From: an uncultured Castellaniella sp.
Lineage (GTDB): Bacteria > Pseudomonadota > Gammaproteobacteria > Burkholderiales > Burkholderiaceae_B
DNA: 64,000 nt
Direction of reading: 5' to 3'
NCBI RefSeq assembly: GCF_937988725.1
Contig: NZ_CALKHS010000010.1
Coordinates: 1,240,001 to 1,304,000 of the forward strand
The notes beneath the pieces are model-generated. The model was not told the origin of the DNA. It ran no database searches and saw only the letters and a program-made list of their open reading frames with translations. The translations under genes were made by a program, and so were the position numbers. Of this stretch, positions 16,751 through 25,607 are shown one piece after another; within the stretch, counting starts at the first letter, position 1, and each line of letters opens with the position of its first letter.

Positions 16751-18244
16751 ATGGACGACCGGCTGGCTTCGATTGACCTCGGCTCGAATACATTCCGGCT
16801 CTCCATCGGACGCATCGTGCGCCATGGCGACGCCGTCCAGCTCTACACGGAAGACAAGCTGCGCGAACTGGTCGCCCTGGCCAACGGCCTGGACGAGCAC
16901 CAGCGCATCGACGCGGCCACCGTCGCCCAGGCCGTCGCCGCCCTGCGGCGCTTCGGCGAACGGCTGAAAGGGTTCTCTCCGGCCAATGTGCGCGCCGTGG
17001 CCACCAACACCTTCCGGGTGGCCCGCAACGCCGCCGACATCCTGCCCGAGGCCGAACGCGCCCTGGGCTTTCCCATCGAGATCATTTCCGGCCAGGAAGA
17101 AGCCCGCCTGATCTACCTGGGCGTCATCCAGGACCTGCCGCCGACGGACGACCACCGCCTGGTCATCGACATCGGCGGCGGATCCACCGAATTCATCATC
17201 GGCCAGGGCAAGGAACCCCTGCAGTTGGCCTCGCTGCAACTGGGCTGCACGACCTGGACGCGCCGCTTCTTTCCCAACGGCCTGATCACGAGGGCGCGGC
17301 TGCACCGGGCCATCCTGGCCGCCCGCAGCACCATCGAATCCATCACCCACAGCTACCGGCGCATCGGCTGGCAGGAAGCCTACGGGTCCTCGGGCACGGC
17401 CAAGGGCCTGCTGGCAGTGCTCGTGGAAAACGGCCTCAGCGAACGGGACATCACCCTGGACGGCATGGACCGCCTGGCCTCCGCGCTGGTCAAGGCCGGC
17501 GAGGTGCGCCTGCAGGACTGGGCCGGCCTGAAGGCCGAGCGCGCGCCGGTGCTGGCGGGCGGCCTGGCCATCATGATGGCGGCCTTCCAGGAACTGGGCA
17601 TCACGCACATGGGCGCCGGCGACGGCGCCCTGCGCGTCGGCGTGCTGCACGACCTGCTGGGCCGGGATTCACACCACGATCAGCGCGACGAAACCGTGCG
17701 CCAGATGGGCAGCCGCTACCAGCTGGACGCGACCCAGGCCGAACAGGTCCGCCGGACCGCCCTGGCCCTGTTCGACCAGCTGGGTCTGGACGACCGCCAG
17801 CTGCCGATGGCGGAACTGCGCAAGGCGCTGGGCTGGACCGCGCAGCTGCACGAAATCGGCCTGGTGATCGCCCGCAACGACTATCACAAGCACGGCGCCT
17901 ATATCCTGGAACACGCCGACATGCCGGGGTTTTCGCACGACGACCAGGAATTGCTGGCCTTCCTGGCCCTGGGCCATCAGGGCAAGCTGGCGAAGGTCCG
18001 TCCCTATGCGCCCAGCCGCGAACAATGGCTGGCCCTGTGCTGCCTGCGCCTGGCGGTCCTGCTGCTGCGCCGCCGGGAGCCCCACGACACGCTGCCCATC
18101 AGGCTGAACGCCCAGGCGCAGCACATCACCCTGTCGGCGCCCGCGGGCTGGCTGATCGCCCACCCGCTCAGCGGCTTTCTCCTGAAGGGCGAAACCGAAG
18201 TCTGGCGCAAGGCGGGATTCGTGCTGGACGTCACGGAACACTGA
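16751..18244 (+). CDS. ppx: Exopolyphosphatase (Ppx/GppA family)
   Basis: A protein of 497 residues from the ATG at 16751; a GTG at 16730 in the same frame is a less likely start. The ASKHA fold begins ASIDLGSNTFRLSIGR, the second phosphate loop is VIDIGGGSTEFIIG, and the C-terminal half is the HD-like region (QLHEIGLVIARNDYHKHGAY). It removes terminal phosphate from polyphosphate, or from pppGpp in GppA members. It is divergent from ppk, and its 3' end faces olsB across 62 bp. Confidence 0.95.
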   Translation: MDDRLASIDLGSNTFRLSIGRIVRHGDAVQLYTEDKLRELVALANGLDEHQRIDAATVAQAVAALRRFGERLKGFSPANVRAVATNTFRVARNAADILPEAERALGFPIEIISGQEEARLIYLGVIQDLPPTDDHRLVIDIGGGSTEFIIGQGKEPLQLASLQLGCTTWTRRFFPNGLITRARLHRAILAARSTIESITHSYRRIGWQEAYGSSGTAKGLLAVLVENGLSERDITLDGMDRLASALVKAGEVRLQDWAGLKAERAPVLAGGLAIMMAAFQELGITHMGAGDGALRVGVLHDLLGRDSHHDQRDETVRQMGSRYQLDATQAEQVRRTALALFDQLGLDDRQLPMAELRKALGWTAQLHEIGLVIARNDYHKHGAYILEHADMPGFSHDDQELLAFLALGHQGKLAKVRPYAPSREQWLALCCLRLAVLLLRRREPHDTLPIRLNAQAQHITLSAPAGWLIAHPLSGFLLKGETEVWRKAGFVLDVTEH

Positions 18245-18306
18245 CGCCGCGACCGAGCCCGGGCCCGGGCAGGCCGCGCGACGCCGGTTTCAGGCGCGGA
18301 GCCGGT

Positions 18307-19092
18307 TCATGCCATGCCGAAGTGCCGACGGTAGCGGGCATCCAGCCATTCCAGATCCAGCAGGATGGGGAAATCGGCGGTGTGGAAGTCCGGATCCCAG
18401 GCCGGCGCGCCGCAGATGGTCGCGCCCAGCTTCAGATAACCTTTGATCAGGGGCGGCACCCGCGCCGGCAGCGTGCTGTCCAGGCGGTCCACCGGATAAG
18501 GGTGCAGGGCCCGGATGCGGGGCACGTCGGGATGGCGGTCCATCAGCGTCTGCGCCCGGCGCCAGACCTCGGAGGCGGTGGCGCCCCCATCGCGCAGGCT
18601 GACGCTGGCGCAGCCCAGCATGTAGCGGTAGCCGCCCTGCATCATGACCTGGCCGAGCGCCGACCACAGCAGCATGATGGCCGTGCCGCCGCGGAATTCC
18701 GCATCGATGCAGGATCGCCCGACTTCCACCAGCCAGGGGCGCAGGGCCTGCAGCGGCCCCAGGTCGAATTCGGATTCGGAATAGTAGCTGCCCGCCCGGG
18801 CGGCCGATTCCGGCGTCAACAGGCGGTAGGTGCCCACGACCCGCCGGGTCCGGGCTTCCCGCACCATGAAATGCACGCACCAGGGATCGAAGCGATCCAC
18901 GTCCCTGTCGCCTTCCGCCTGGGGGAAATGAGCCCCCATGTCTTCGGTAAAGACCCGGAAGCGCAAGCGCTGCAGCGCCTCGAGATCCGCGGGCGTGCGG
19001 GCGATGCTCAGGGTCAGGCCGCCGGCCTCGACCCCCGGCCAATCTATTTGTTCCATGGGCTCCGCTTGCTGCAGGGGTTGGCAGGCCAGCAT
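18307..19092 (-). CDS. olsB: Ornithine-acyl-ACP N-acyltransferase-like protein (OlsB)
   Basis: A GNAT-fold acyltransferase of 261 residues. The stretch RFRVFTEDMGAHFP, then VVGTYRLLTP and EVGRSCIDAEFRGGTAIMLL, is typical of OlsB/hemolysin-like acyltransferases, which make lyso-ornithine lipid, the first step to a phosphorus-free membrane lipid. The partner OlsA is not in this window. The ATG at 19092 has CTGGAG 6 nt upstream. It lies among pst, ppk and ppx and has a weak Pho-box-like site with a well-spaced -10 (19125-19158), which would fit lipid exchange in phosphate starvation. Confidence 0.82.
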   Translation of the reverse strand: MLACQPLQQAEPMEQIDWPGVEAGGLTLSIARTPADLEALQRLRFRVFTEDMGAHFPQAEGDRDVDRFDPWCVHFMVREARTRRVVGTYRLLTPESAARAGSYYSESEFDLGPLQALRPWLVEVGRSCIDAEFRGGTAIMLLWSALGQVMMQGGYRYMLGCASVSLRDGGATASEVWRRAQTLMDRHPDVPRIRALHPYPVDRLDSTLPARVPPLIKGYLKLGATICGAPAWDPDFHTADFPILLDLEWLDARYRRHFGMA

Positions 19093-19124
19093 GAAAATCT
19101 CCAGGGTTCCGTAAGGTGGAGACG

Positions 19125-19158
19125 ATTGTGCCCGAGCAATGTGTCACCCATGAGACAG
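19125..19158 (-). promoter_or_regulatory. Candidate Pho box and -10 of olsB
   Basis: On the minus strand CTGTCTCATGGGTGACAC (19158-19141) matches about 10 of 14 consensus bases of the two PhoB repeats. CACAAT (19130-19125) follows after exactly 10 bp, the spacing seen at pstS. The predicted transcript start is about 25 nt before the ATG. The match alone is weak; context and spacing raise it. Confidence 0.42.
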
Positions 19159-19165
19159 GATGTAA

Positions 19166-20506
19166 TCAGGTCAGCTTGACGGCCACGAGCTGGCGCACGC
19201 CTTCCTCGGCAAGCGCGGCGTCATCGGCCTCGACCATCAGGCGCAGCTTGGGTTCGGTGCCCGAGGCGCGGATCAGCACCCGTCCCCGGTCGCCCAGCGA
19301 GTCGCGCACCGCCTGCGAAGCGGCCTGCAGGCCGGCATGCGACTTCCAGTCCAGTCCCGGCGCCAGGGGCACGTTGACCATTTTCTGCGCATACATCTTC
19401 AGGTCGGCCACCAGGGCCGCCAGAGGCACCCGCGCATGGCGCACCGCCGCCAGCACCTGCAGGGCCGCGACGATGCCGTCGCCCGTGGTGTGCTGGTCCA
19501 GGCACAGCAGATGGCCGGAGCTTTCGCCGCCATACAGCCAGCCATGCTGGCGCAGCAGTTCCAGCACGTAACGGTCGCCGACCTGGGCGCGCTCGAAGGG
19601 AATGCGCAATTCCTTCAGGCGCCGCTCCAGGCCGAAGTTCGTCATCAGCGTGCCGACCACGCCTTCGATGGGATGCGTTTTCGCCCGATCCCGGACGATG
19701 GCATACAGCAGTTCGTCGCCGTTATACAGCCGTCCGGCGGCATCCACCATCTGCAGGCGGTCCGCATCGCCGTCCAGCGCGACGCCGAAATCGGCCTTCT
19801 GGGCCGCGACGGCCGCCGCCAGGGTTTCCGGATGGGTGGCGCCCACCTTTTCATTGATGTTGAAGCCGTCCGGTTCGCAGCCGATGGCGCTGACGTCGGC
19901 CCCCAGTTCGCGAAAGACGTGGGGCGCGATCTGGTAGGCCGCCCCATGGGCGGCGTCGACCACGATCTTCAGGCCCTGCAGGTCCAGTTCGTTGGGAAAG
20001 GTGCTCTTGCAGAATTCGATGTAGCGCCCGGCCGCGTCATTGATGCGCCGCGCACGGCCCAGGCCGGCCGAATCGGCGCAGCCCACGGGCTGTTCCAGCA
20101 TGGCTTCGATGGCGGCTTCGGTCTCGTCGGGCAGCTTGGTGCCGGCCGAGGAAAAGAATTTGATACCATTGTCGTAGTGCGGATTGTGCGAGGCGCTGAT
20201 GACGATGCCGGCCGCCAGGCGCCAGGCGCGGGTCAGGTAGGCCACGGCGGGCGTCGGGATCGGCCCCGCCAGCAGCACGTCGACCCCCGCCGCCGACAGG
20301 CCGGCTTCCAGGGCGGATTCCAGCATGTAGCCGGAAATCCGCGTGTCCTTGCCGATGACGACGGTCGGACGACCGCTCGTGACCGCCCCCTGGGCCAGCA
20401 CACGGCCCGCGGCATAGCCCAGGCGCAGGGCGAATTCCGCATTGATGCGTTCGCCGCCGACCACTCCGCGGACCCCGTCGGTTCCAAAATATTTGCGTGC
20501 GCTCAT
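19166..20506 (-). CDS. glmM: Phosphoglucosamine mutase
   Basis: A 446-residue alpha-D-phosphohexomutase that converts glucosamine-6-phosphate to glucosamine-1-phosphate for UDP-GlcNAc synthesis. The N-terminus YFGTDGVRG, the phosphoserine loop [13 protein letters not shown] (S106 active) and the metal loop ALDGDADRL are all intact; the phosphate-binding loop is [11 protein letters not shown]. Its ATG overlaps the folP stop by 4 nt, so it is coupled to folP in the common ftsH-folP-glmM order. Confidence 0.98.
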   Translation of the reverse strand: MSARKYFGTDGVRGVVGGERINAEFALRLGYAAGRVLAQGAVTSGRPTVVIGKDTRISGYMLESALEAGLSAAGVDVLLAGPIPTPAVAYLTRAWRLAAGIVISASHNPHYDNGIKFFSSAGTKLPDETEAAIEAMLEQPVGCADSAGLGRARRINDAAGRYIEFCKSTFPNELDLQGLKIVVDAAHGAAYQIAPHVFRELGADVSAIGCEPDGFNINEKVGATHPETLAAAVAAQKADFGVALDGDADRLQMVDAAGRLYNGDELLYAIVRDRAKTHPIEGVVGTLMTNFGLERRLKELRIPFERAQVGDRYVLELLRQHGWLYGGESSGHLLCLDQHTTGDGIVAALQVLAAVRHARVPLAALVADLKMYAQKMVNVPLAPGLDWKSHAGLQAASQAVRDSLGDRGRVLIRASGTEPKLRLMVEADDAALAEEGVRQLVAVKLT

Positions 20507-21357
20507 GCACGGACTCCTTGTTCAATACACGACTGTTCCACCGCCGCCCAGATCCGCAGGGCATCCACGGTATCCGCCACATCATGGACGCGCAGGATGT
20601 GCGCCCCCCGCGTCGCGCCGGCCAGCGCCGCCGCGATGCTGCCGCCCAGGCGCTGCGTGGCGGGCCGTCCGGTGATGGCGCCGATCATCGATTTGCGCGA
20701 CAGGCCCAGCAGGCTGGGATAATCGTTTCCCATCACTTGAGGCAGATGCCGCAGCAAGGCGTAATTGTGCGCCACCGTCTTGCCAAAGCCAAACCCGGGA
20801 TCCAGGACGATGCGATCCGCCGCGATGCCGGCATCGCGCAGGCGCCGCGCCCCGGCCGCCAGGTAGTCGCGGACGTCGGCCACCACGTCGGCGTAGACGG
20901 GATCTTTCTGCATGGTGCGGGGTTCCCCGCGCATGTGCATCAGGCACAGGGCGCAGCCGGCATCGCGCACCGCGTCCAGGGCGCCCGGCGCCGTGAAGCC
21001 GCCGATGTCGTTGATCATGTCCGCGCCCGCCTGCACGGAGAGCCGCATGACGTCGGGCTTGCAGGTATCGACCGACAGGGGGACGCCGCCATCGCGCAGG
21101 CCCTGGATCACCGGCTGGATGCGGCGCCATTCCTCGTCCGCCGCGACGGCTTGCGCCCCCGGCCGCGTGGATTCCCCGCCGATGTCCAGCATGTCGGCGC
21201 CCTCTGCGATCAGGCGCAGGCCATGGGCGATCGCCTGGTCCGCCTGGAAGTGGACATTGCCGTCGGAAAAGGAATCGGGCGTGACGTTGACGATTCCCAT
21301 GACCAGCGGGCGTTCCAGAGACAGCTGGAAACGCCCGCATCGAAGAGTTGAAAACAT
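20503..21357 (-). CDS. folP: Dihydropteroate synthase
   Basis: A 284-residue TIM-barrel enzyme that joins p-aminobenzoate to the pterin pyrophosphate in folate synthesis. Diagnostic segments are [50 protein letters not shown] and [11 protein letters not shown]. The frame is open well upstream into ftsH, but the ATG at 21357 gives the normal length and lies just 20 nt after the ftsH stop. It overlaps glmM by 4 nt. Confidence 0.97.
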   Translation of the reverse strand: MFSTLRCGRFQLSLERPLVMGIVNVTPDSFSDGNVHFQADQAIAHGLRLIAEGADMLDIGGESTRPGAQAVAADEEWRRIQPVIQGLRDGGVPLSVDTCKPDVMRLSVQAGADMINDIGGFTAPGALDAVRDAGCALCLMHMRGEPRTMQKDPVYADVVADVRDYLAAGARRLRDAGIAADRIVLDPGFGFGKTVAHNYALLRHLPQVMGNDYPSLLGLSRKSMIGAITGRPATQRLGGSIAAALAGATRGAHILRVHDVADTVDALRIWAAVEQSCIEQGVRA

Positions 21358-21377
21358 AGGATCCGGAAACAGCCTGA

Positions 21378-23288
21378 TCAGACCGGCGTGGCGGCGGGGC
21401 CTTTGTCCGGATTGGCGGCCGCCTGGCCGGCCGACGGCGGCGTGTGCGGCGTGTTGTCGCCATTGCCCGACGAAGACGTGCGCGGGGGACGCGGCGGCCG
21501 ACCGGACATGATGTCGTCGATCTGCTCGGCATCGATGGTTTCCCATTCGAGCAGGGCATTGGCCATGGCATGCATCTTGTCCTGATTGGACTCGATCAGG
21601 TTGCGGGCCACGCTGTATTGTTCGTCGATGATGCTGCGGATTTCCGCATCGACCTTCTGCATGGTGGCTTCGGACACGTGAGTGGTCTTGGTCACGCTGC
21701 GGCCCAGGAAGACTTCGCCTTCGTTTTCGGCGTAGACGACCGGCCCCAGGGAATCGGTCATGCCGTAGCGCGTGACGATGTCGCGGGCGATGGCCGTGGC
21801 GCGTTCGAAGTCGTTCGACGCCCCCGTGGTCATCTGGTGCATGAAGACTTCTTCGGCGATGCGGCCGCCGAACAGCACGGCGATGGTGTTCAGCAGGCGT
21901 TCCTTGTCCATGCTGTAGCGGTCGTTTTCCGGCAGCTGCATGGTCACGCCCAGGGCGCGGCCGCGCGGGATGATGGTGACCTTGTGCACCGGGTCGGTCT
22001 TCGGCAGCATGCGGGCCACCAGCGCGTGGCCGGATTCGTGGTAGGCGGTGTTGCGGCGTTCCTCTTCGGGCATGATCATGGAACGGCGCTCGGCGCCCAT
22101 GATGATCTTGTCCTTGGCCTTTTCCAGGTCGTTCATGTCGACCGTGCGGCCGTTGCGCCGGGCGGCGAACAACGCGGCCTCATTGATCAGGTTGGCCAGG
22201 TCGGCCCCTGAGAAGCCGGGCGTGCCCCGCGCCAGCACGTTGGGATCGACGTCCTGGGCGATGGGGACCTTGCGCATGTGGACTTTCAGGATCTGTTCGC
22301 GGCCGCGGATATCGGGCAGCGACACCACCACCTGGCGGTCGAAGCGCCCCGGACGCAGCAGGGCCGGGTCCAGCACATCGGGCCGGTTCGTGGCCGCGAT
22401 CACCAGCACGCCCTGGCCGGTTTCGAAGCCGTCCATTTCGACCAGCAGCTGGTTCAGGGTCTGTTCGCGTTCGTCGTTGCCGCCGCCCAGGCCGGCGCCG
22501 CGCTGACGGCCCACGGCATCGATTTCATCGATGAAGATGATGCAGGGGGACTGTTTCTTCGCATTTTCAAACATGTCGCGCACGCGGGCCGCGCCCACGC
22601 CCACGAACATTTCGACGAAATCGGAGCCCGAAATGCTGAAGAAGGGGACCTTGGCCTCGCCCGCGATGGCCTTGGCCAGCAGGGTCTTGCCGGTGCCCGG
22701 AGGGCCGACCATCAGCACGCCGCGCGGAATGCGGCCGCCCAGGCGCTGGAATTTGGTGGGGTCGCGCAGGAAGTCGACCAGTTCCTGGACGTCTTCCTTG
22801 GCTTCGTCGCAGCCGGCGACGTCCGCGAAGGTGATGTTGTTGTTGTTTTCATCCAGCATGCGGGCGCGGGACTTGCCGAAGCTGAAGGCCCCGCCCTTGC
22901 CGCCGCCCTGCATCTGGCGCATGAAGAAGATCCACACCCCGATCAGCAGCAGCATCGGGAACCAGGAGATGAACAGGCTGGTCAGGAAGGACGGTTCTTC
23001 GCGGGCCTTGCCCGACACCTGCACGCCGTCCTTCACCAGTTCGGGCACCATCCACAGGTCGCCGGGCGAAGTCAGGCTGTAGGCGCGGCCGGATTCCGGG
23101 GTGACGTAGATGGTGTCGCCCTGGATGTCGACCTTGTTGATCCGGCCGGCGCGCGCATCGTTCATGAATTGCGTGTAGGTCACGGTATCGCCGCCGGTCG
23201 CCGGGCGTCCGTCGAACTGCTTGAACACCGTAAAGAGCACGAGCGCGATCACCAGCCAGACCGCGATCTTGGAAAACGAGTTGTTCAA
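21378..23288 (-). CDS. ftsH: ATP-dependent zinc metalloprotease FtsH
   Basis: A 636-residue membrane AAA+ protease. Two N-terminal helices (about 7-23 and 102-122) bracket a periplasmic domain, then Walker A GPPGTGKT, Walker [12 protein letters not shown], the second region of homology [17 protein letters not shown] and the zinc site [11 protein letters not shown]. It degrades misfolded membrane proteins and LpxC-type regulators. The start is a TTG at 23288 with AGGAG 7 nt upstream; the neighbouring frame offers no better ATG. A long flexible tail rich in Pro, Ser and Gly closes the protein. Confidence 0.97.
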   Translation of the reverse strand: MNNSFSKIAVWLVIALVLFTVFKQFDGRPATGGDTVTYTQFMNDARAGRINKVDIQGDTIYVTPESGRAYSLTSPGDLWMVPELVKDGVQVSGKAREEPSFLTSLFISWFPMLLLIGVWIFFMRQMQGGGKGGAFSFGKSRARMLDENNNNITFADVAGCDEAKEDVQELVDFLRDPTKFQRLGGRIPRGVLMVGPPGTGKTLLAKAIAGEAKVPFFSISGSDFVEMFVGVGAARVRDMFENAKKQSPCIIFIDEIDAVGRQRGAGLGGGNDEREQTLNQLLVEMDGFETGQGVLVIAATNRPDVLDPALLRPGRFDRQVVVSLPDIRGREQILKVHMRKVPIAQDVDPNVLARGTPGFSGADLANLINEAALFAARRNGRTVDMNDLEKAKDKIIMGAERRSMIMPEEERRNTAYHESGHALVARMLPKTDPVHKVTIIPRGRALGVTMQLPENDRYSMDKERLLNTIAVLFGGRIAEEVFMHQMTTGASNDFERATAIARDIVTRYGMTDSLGPVVYAENEGEVFLGRSVTKTTHVSEATMQKVDAEIRSIIDEQYSVARNLIESNQDKMHAMANALLEWETIDAEQIDDIMSGRPPRPPRTSSSGNGDNTPHTPPSAGQAAANPDKGPAATPV

Positions 23289-23409
23289 AGCGAATCTCCT
23301 GGGTTTTGCTGCTGCCTGCCTGCCATCCGCGGGAATGCGCGATTACAGCAAGCTGACAAATCCGTCAATATTTCATTCTACCTGAATCCACCACCCTGCC
23401 ACAGCCGCC

Positions 23410-24063
23410 TCACGGCGCCGGTTCGCGAGGGGATTTCAGCCCCCTTCCGACCAGGAAGGTTTCCGAGGATTCGTCCCGCGACGCCTTGGGCTTGCGTTCG
23501 ACGACCCGCGTGAAATGCTGCTTGAAGGTCTGCACGATCTGGGAAAACCCGCTGCCGTGAAAGGCCTTGACGATCAGGGCGCCCTCCGGCTTCAGGTGGC
23601 CGCAGGCGAATTCCAGAGCCAGCTCGCAGACGTGCGCGATCCGGGCGGAATCGGCCGAGGCCACACCGGACAAGTTGGGGGCCATGTCCGAAATCACAAG
23701 GTCCACCGCCTGGCCGCCCAGGCGATCGTGCAGTTCCTGCAGGACCGCGTCGTCGCGGAAATCGCCCTGAATGAATTCCACGCCGGCGATGGGTTCCATG
23801 GGCAGGAGATCCAGGGCGACGATGCGCCCGTCGATCGCGCCGCCCGCCGCCAGCAGCCGTTCGCGCGCGATCTGCGACCAGCTGCCGGGGGTCGAGCCCA
23901 GGTCGACCACGACGTCGCCCCGGCGCAGCAGCTTTTCGGCATCCAGGATTTCCGTCAGCTTGAAGGCCGCGCGGGCGCGGTAGCCCTTTTGTTGCGCCAT
24001 TTTGACGTAAGGGTCATGAATATGACGCTGCACCCAGGCTTTGGAGAATTTTTTCTTGGCCAT
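23410..24063 (-). CDS. rlmE: 23S rRNA 2'-O-methyltransferase RlmE (RrmJ/FtsJ)
   Basis: A 217-residue SAM-dependent methyltransferase that modifies U2552 in 23S rRNA. The SAM motif is [15 protein letters not shown], followed by [30 protein letters not shown] and the catalytic lysine segment [12 protein letters not shown]. It lies 121 bp upstream of ftsH on the same strand, as in many proteobacteria. It is divergent from yhbY with only 17 nt between start codons, so its promoter must lie inside yhbY. Confidence 0.96.
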   Translation of the reverse strand: MAKKKFSKAWVQRHIHDPYVKMAQQKGYRARAAFKLTEILDAEKLLRRGDVVVDLGSTPGSWSQIARERLLAAGGAIDGRIVALDLLPMEPIAGVEFIQGDFRDDAVLQELHDRLGGQAVDLVISDMAPNLSGVASADSARIAHVCELALEFACGHLKPEGALIVKAFHGSGFSQIVQTFKQHFTRVVERKPKASRDESSETFLVGRGLKSPREPAP

Positions 24064-24068
24064 TCCCG

Positions 24069-24074
24069 TACAAT
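24069..24074 (+). promoter_or_regulatory. Candidate -10 box placing the yhbY transcript start at its ATG
   Basis: TACAAT at 24069-24074, one base from consensus, ends 6 nt before the yhbY ATG (24081). If used, transcription would begin at about the A of the start codon and give a leaderless mRNA; there is no Shine-Dalgarno in the 17-nt gap. The -35 is poor (GAATTT-like). Confidence 0.35.
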
Positions 24075-24080
24075 TCCAGT

Positions 24081-24707
24081 ATGCCGAAACTCGAAATAAG
24101 TTCCCAGCAGCGCCGCGACTTGCGCGCCGCTGCCCACCCCCTGCACCCTGTCGTCCTGATCGGCGACAAGGGCCTGACCGACGCCGTGCTGGGTGAAATC
24201 GACCGCAGCCTGACGTCCCACGAGCTGATCAAAGTCCGCGTGGCGGGCGCCGAGCGCACCGACCGCGAAGCCATGCTGGAAAGCATCTGCGACGCCCTGT
24301 CGTGTGCTGCAGTGCATCATCTGGGCAAAACGCTGATTATCTACCGGCCCGACGTGCTTGCGCAACAGGCAGCGGCGGCAGCGGCGAACGCCACCCGCGC
24401 CGTACGCAGGAAATCCGACCCCTACGTGCCCAAGAAACAGGCGGCGCACCCCGACGCCGCCAAGCCCGCCGCTCGGAAGGCGCCCCGCAAATCGCAGGAC
24501 GAACATCCCGGCGGCAAGGGCTTCGAACCGGCCGGCGCGCGACGCGACGGCCGCCAGGAAGACGCCCTCGGGCGCCCGACCACCCGCCGCGCCCGCCCCG
24601 CGGGCGGCGGCCGTTCGTCATCGTCCGATGCGCACGGCATCCCGCGCCGCAGCGGCAGCGCCCTGTCGCTGCGCGCCGGCGCCCGCCGCAGCCGCAATCC
24701 GCGCTGA
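24081..24707 (+). CDS. yhbY: CRM-domain RNA-binding protein YhbY with long basic tail
   Basis: A 208-residue protein. Residues 1-97 are the CRM (YhbY) domain, a KH-like fold that associates with pre-50S ribosomal particles: [30 protein letters not shown] and [17 protein letters not shown]. coli YhbY stops there at 97 residues. Here about 110 further residues, rich in Arg, Ala, Lys, Pro and Ser, form a probably disordered nucleic-acid-binding tail. It is divergent from rlmE, another 50S assembly factor, and convergent with greA across a bidirectional terminator. Confidence 0.88.
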   Translation: MPKLEISSQQRRDLRAAAHPLHPVVLIGDKGLTDAVLGEIDRSLTSHELIKVRVAGAERTDREAMLESICDALSCAAVHHLGKTLIIYRPDVLAQQAAAAAANATRAVRRKSDPYVPKKQAAHPDAAKPAARKAPRKSQDEHPGGKGFEPAGARRDGRQEDALGRPTTRRARPAGGGRSSSSDAHGIPRRSGSALSLRAGARRSRNPR

Positions 24708-24731
24708 CACGCCGCGACCGGCCCTGACCTC

Positions 24732-24783
24732 AAAAGGCTCGGGCCCGGGTTCAGCATGCGCTGAGCCCGGGCCCGAGCCTTTT
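24732..24783. terminator. Bidirectional intrinsic terminator between yhbY and greA
   Basis: A very long hairpin: AAAAGGCTCGGGCCCGGG at the left arm, TCAGC-ATGC-GCTGA at the tip, and the complementary right arm ending in CCTTTT. The A-run on one side and the T-run on the other make it work for both convergent genes. Confidence 0.93.
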
Positions 24784-24802
24784 CACAGCCCTGCCCGGCC
24801 GC

Positions 24803-25279
24803 CTACTGGTAGCTGACGGAACAGACTTCGTATTCGCGCACGCCGGCGGGGGCGCGGACTTCGACCACGTCGCCCTGGCTCTTGCCGATCAGGGCGCGCG
24901 CCACCGGGCTGGACACGGAAATCATGTTGGAGCGGATGTCGGCTTCCAGGTCGCCCACGATCTGGTAAGTCAGGCGTTCACCGGATTCCAGGTCCTCGAT
25001 TTCGACGGTCGCGCCAAAGACGGCCTGGCCGCCGACGTCCAGATCCGCGGGATTGATGATCTGGGCATTGGACAAAGAGCCTTCCAGTTCCTGGATCCGG
25101 CCTTCTATGAAGCCCTGGCGTTCGCGGGCGGCATCGTATTCGGCGTTTTCCGACAAATCGCCCTGCGCGCGCGCCTCGGCGATGGCGTTGATGACTTCGG
25201 GGCGTTCCACCGTCTTCAGACGTTGCAGTTCGGCTTGTAAACGCTCGGCCCCGCGAGCTGTCAAAGGGATCGCAGCCAT
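24803..25279 (-). CDS. greA: Transcription elongation factor GreA
   Basis: A 158-residue protein, the same length as E. coli GreA. It has an N-terminal coiled coil with the acidic tip [20 protein letters not shown], which enters the RNA polymerase secondary channel, and a C-terminal globular domain ([21 protein letters not shown]). It rescues backtracked polymerase by stimulating RNA cleavage. The ATG at 25279 is chosen over an in-frame ATG at 25312 because AGGAAA precedes it and the N-terminus fits the family. It is preceded by a 328-nt leader rich in hairpins. In many Burkholderiales greA lies next to carB; here about 9.6 kb separates them. Confidence 0.97.
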   Translation of the reverse strand: MAAIPLTARGAERLQAELQRLKTVERPEVINAIAEARAQGDLSENAEYDAARERQGFIEGRIQELEGSLSNAQIINPADLDVGGQAVFGATVEIEDLESGERLTYQIVGDLEADIRSNMISVSSPVARALIGKSQGDVVEVRAPAGVREYEVCSVSYQ

Positions 25280-25295
25280 AATTTCCTGACTCAAA

Positions 25296-25323
25296 GTAAA
25301 AAGACGCCCCATGCGCGGGGGCG
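25296..25323 (-). terminator. Terminator-like hairpin directly before greA
   Basis: CGCCCC (25305-25310) pairs with GGGGCG (25318-25323), loop of 7; on the minus strand it is followed by TCTTTTTACTTT. The T-run ends about 18 nt before the greA ATG, so it would terminate greA messages unless overridden. Confidence 0.6.
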
Positions 25324-25337
25324 CCCGACAACAAGAA

Positions 25338-25365
25338 AAAGTAAAGACGGAGGTGAACCCCCGTC
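25338..25365 (-). terminator. Second terminator-like hairpin in the greA leader
   Basis: On the minus strand GACGGGGG (25365-25358), loop TTCA, CCTCCGTC (25353-25346), an 8-bp stem with one G-U pair, followed by TTTACTTTTTC. Tandem with the hairpin at 25296-25323. Confidence 0.6.
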
Positions 25366-25412
25366 GCCATACCCCGGCGGATCCGAAAGGTGATTCCGGC
25401 CCGGGATGCTGA

Positions 25413-25503
25413 GAGCGAGCGACCTGCGCGGTGGACTGATCACAGCCGCCGGCGGCGGGATTGAGTTCCCTGCGCGAAGCCGGAATAAGCAGCAGGCTCG
25501 CTC
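25413..25503 (-). other. Candidate structured RNA element in the greA leader
   Basis: Distant segments close a 91-nt domain: GAGCGAG (25413-25419) pairs with CTCGCTC (25497-25503), and CCTGC (25423-25427) with GCAGG (25492-25496), 12 bp with one 3-nt bulge. The interior holds a GCCGCCGGCGGC palindrome and a small GGGA/TCCC hairpin. I could not match it to a known riboswitch or small RNA. Confidence 0.4.
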
Positions 25504-25504
25504 G

Positions 25505-25530
25505 TGAAAAACCCCGGCCGAAACCGGGGT
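25505..25530 (-). terminator. Intrinsic terminator after the lig-pob operon
   Basis: On the minus strand ACCCCGG (25530-25524), loop TTTCGG, CCGGGGT (25517-25511), then TTTTTC. It lies 78 nt past the binding-protein gene and ends the ligA-ligB-pobA operon before greA. Confidence 0.85.
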
Positions 25531-25607
25531 GCTGAGGCTATTGTGGTCAATCTGGCGGGAAAAAGCAAGCCCTCCCGGGCGCGGGATCCCGAAGGCATCC
25601 CCGGGCG

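Larger units (their letters stand above)
25280..25607 (-). other. Gene-free 328-nt greA leader region
   Basis: The only gap above 300 bp. Reading toward greA it holds: a possible weak promoter (TTGCTT at 25568-25563, 17-bp spacer, CACAAT at 25545-25540), an intrinsic terminator (25530-25505), a closed structured element (25503-25413), a GC-rich imperfect hairpin (about 25409-25367), and two hairpins with U-runs (25365-25338 and 25323-25296). I see no convincing protein gene; the open frames crossing it are shadows. The layout recalls the E. coli greA leader, which gives short terminated GraL RNAs. Confidence 0.5.

Noticed and set aside
18250..18275. GCCCGGGCCCGGGC palindrome after ppx as a terminator.
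   Set aside because: No T-run follows on either strand; it may be chance in GC-rich DNA.
24978..25370. A possible leader peptide starting at 25370 (minus) with [16 protein letters not shown], crossing both greA hairpins.
   Set aside because: The frame runs on for over 100 codons inside greA, has no ribosome-binding site and no amino-acid repeat of an attenuator. Kept only as a remote option for the leader.
25400..25570. CTGAGA-like and CTGATC-like bases on the plus strand, suggesting a TPP riboswitch.
   Set aside because: The conserved core is not in the right order or spacing, and no thiamine gene lies downstream on that strand.
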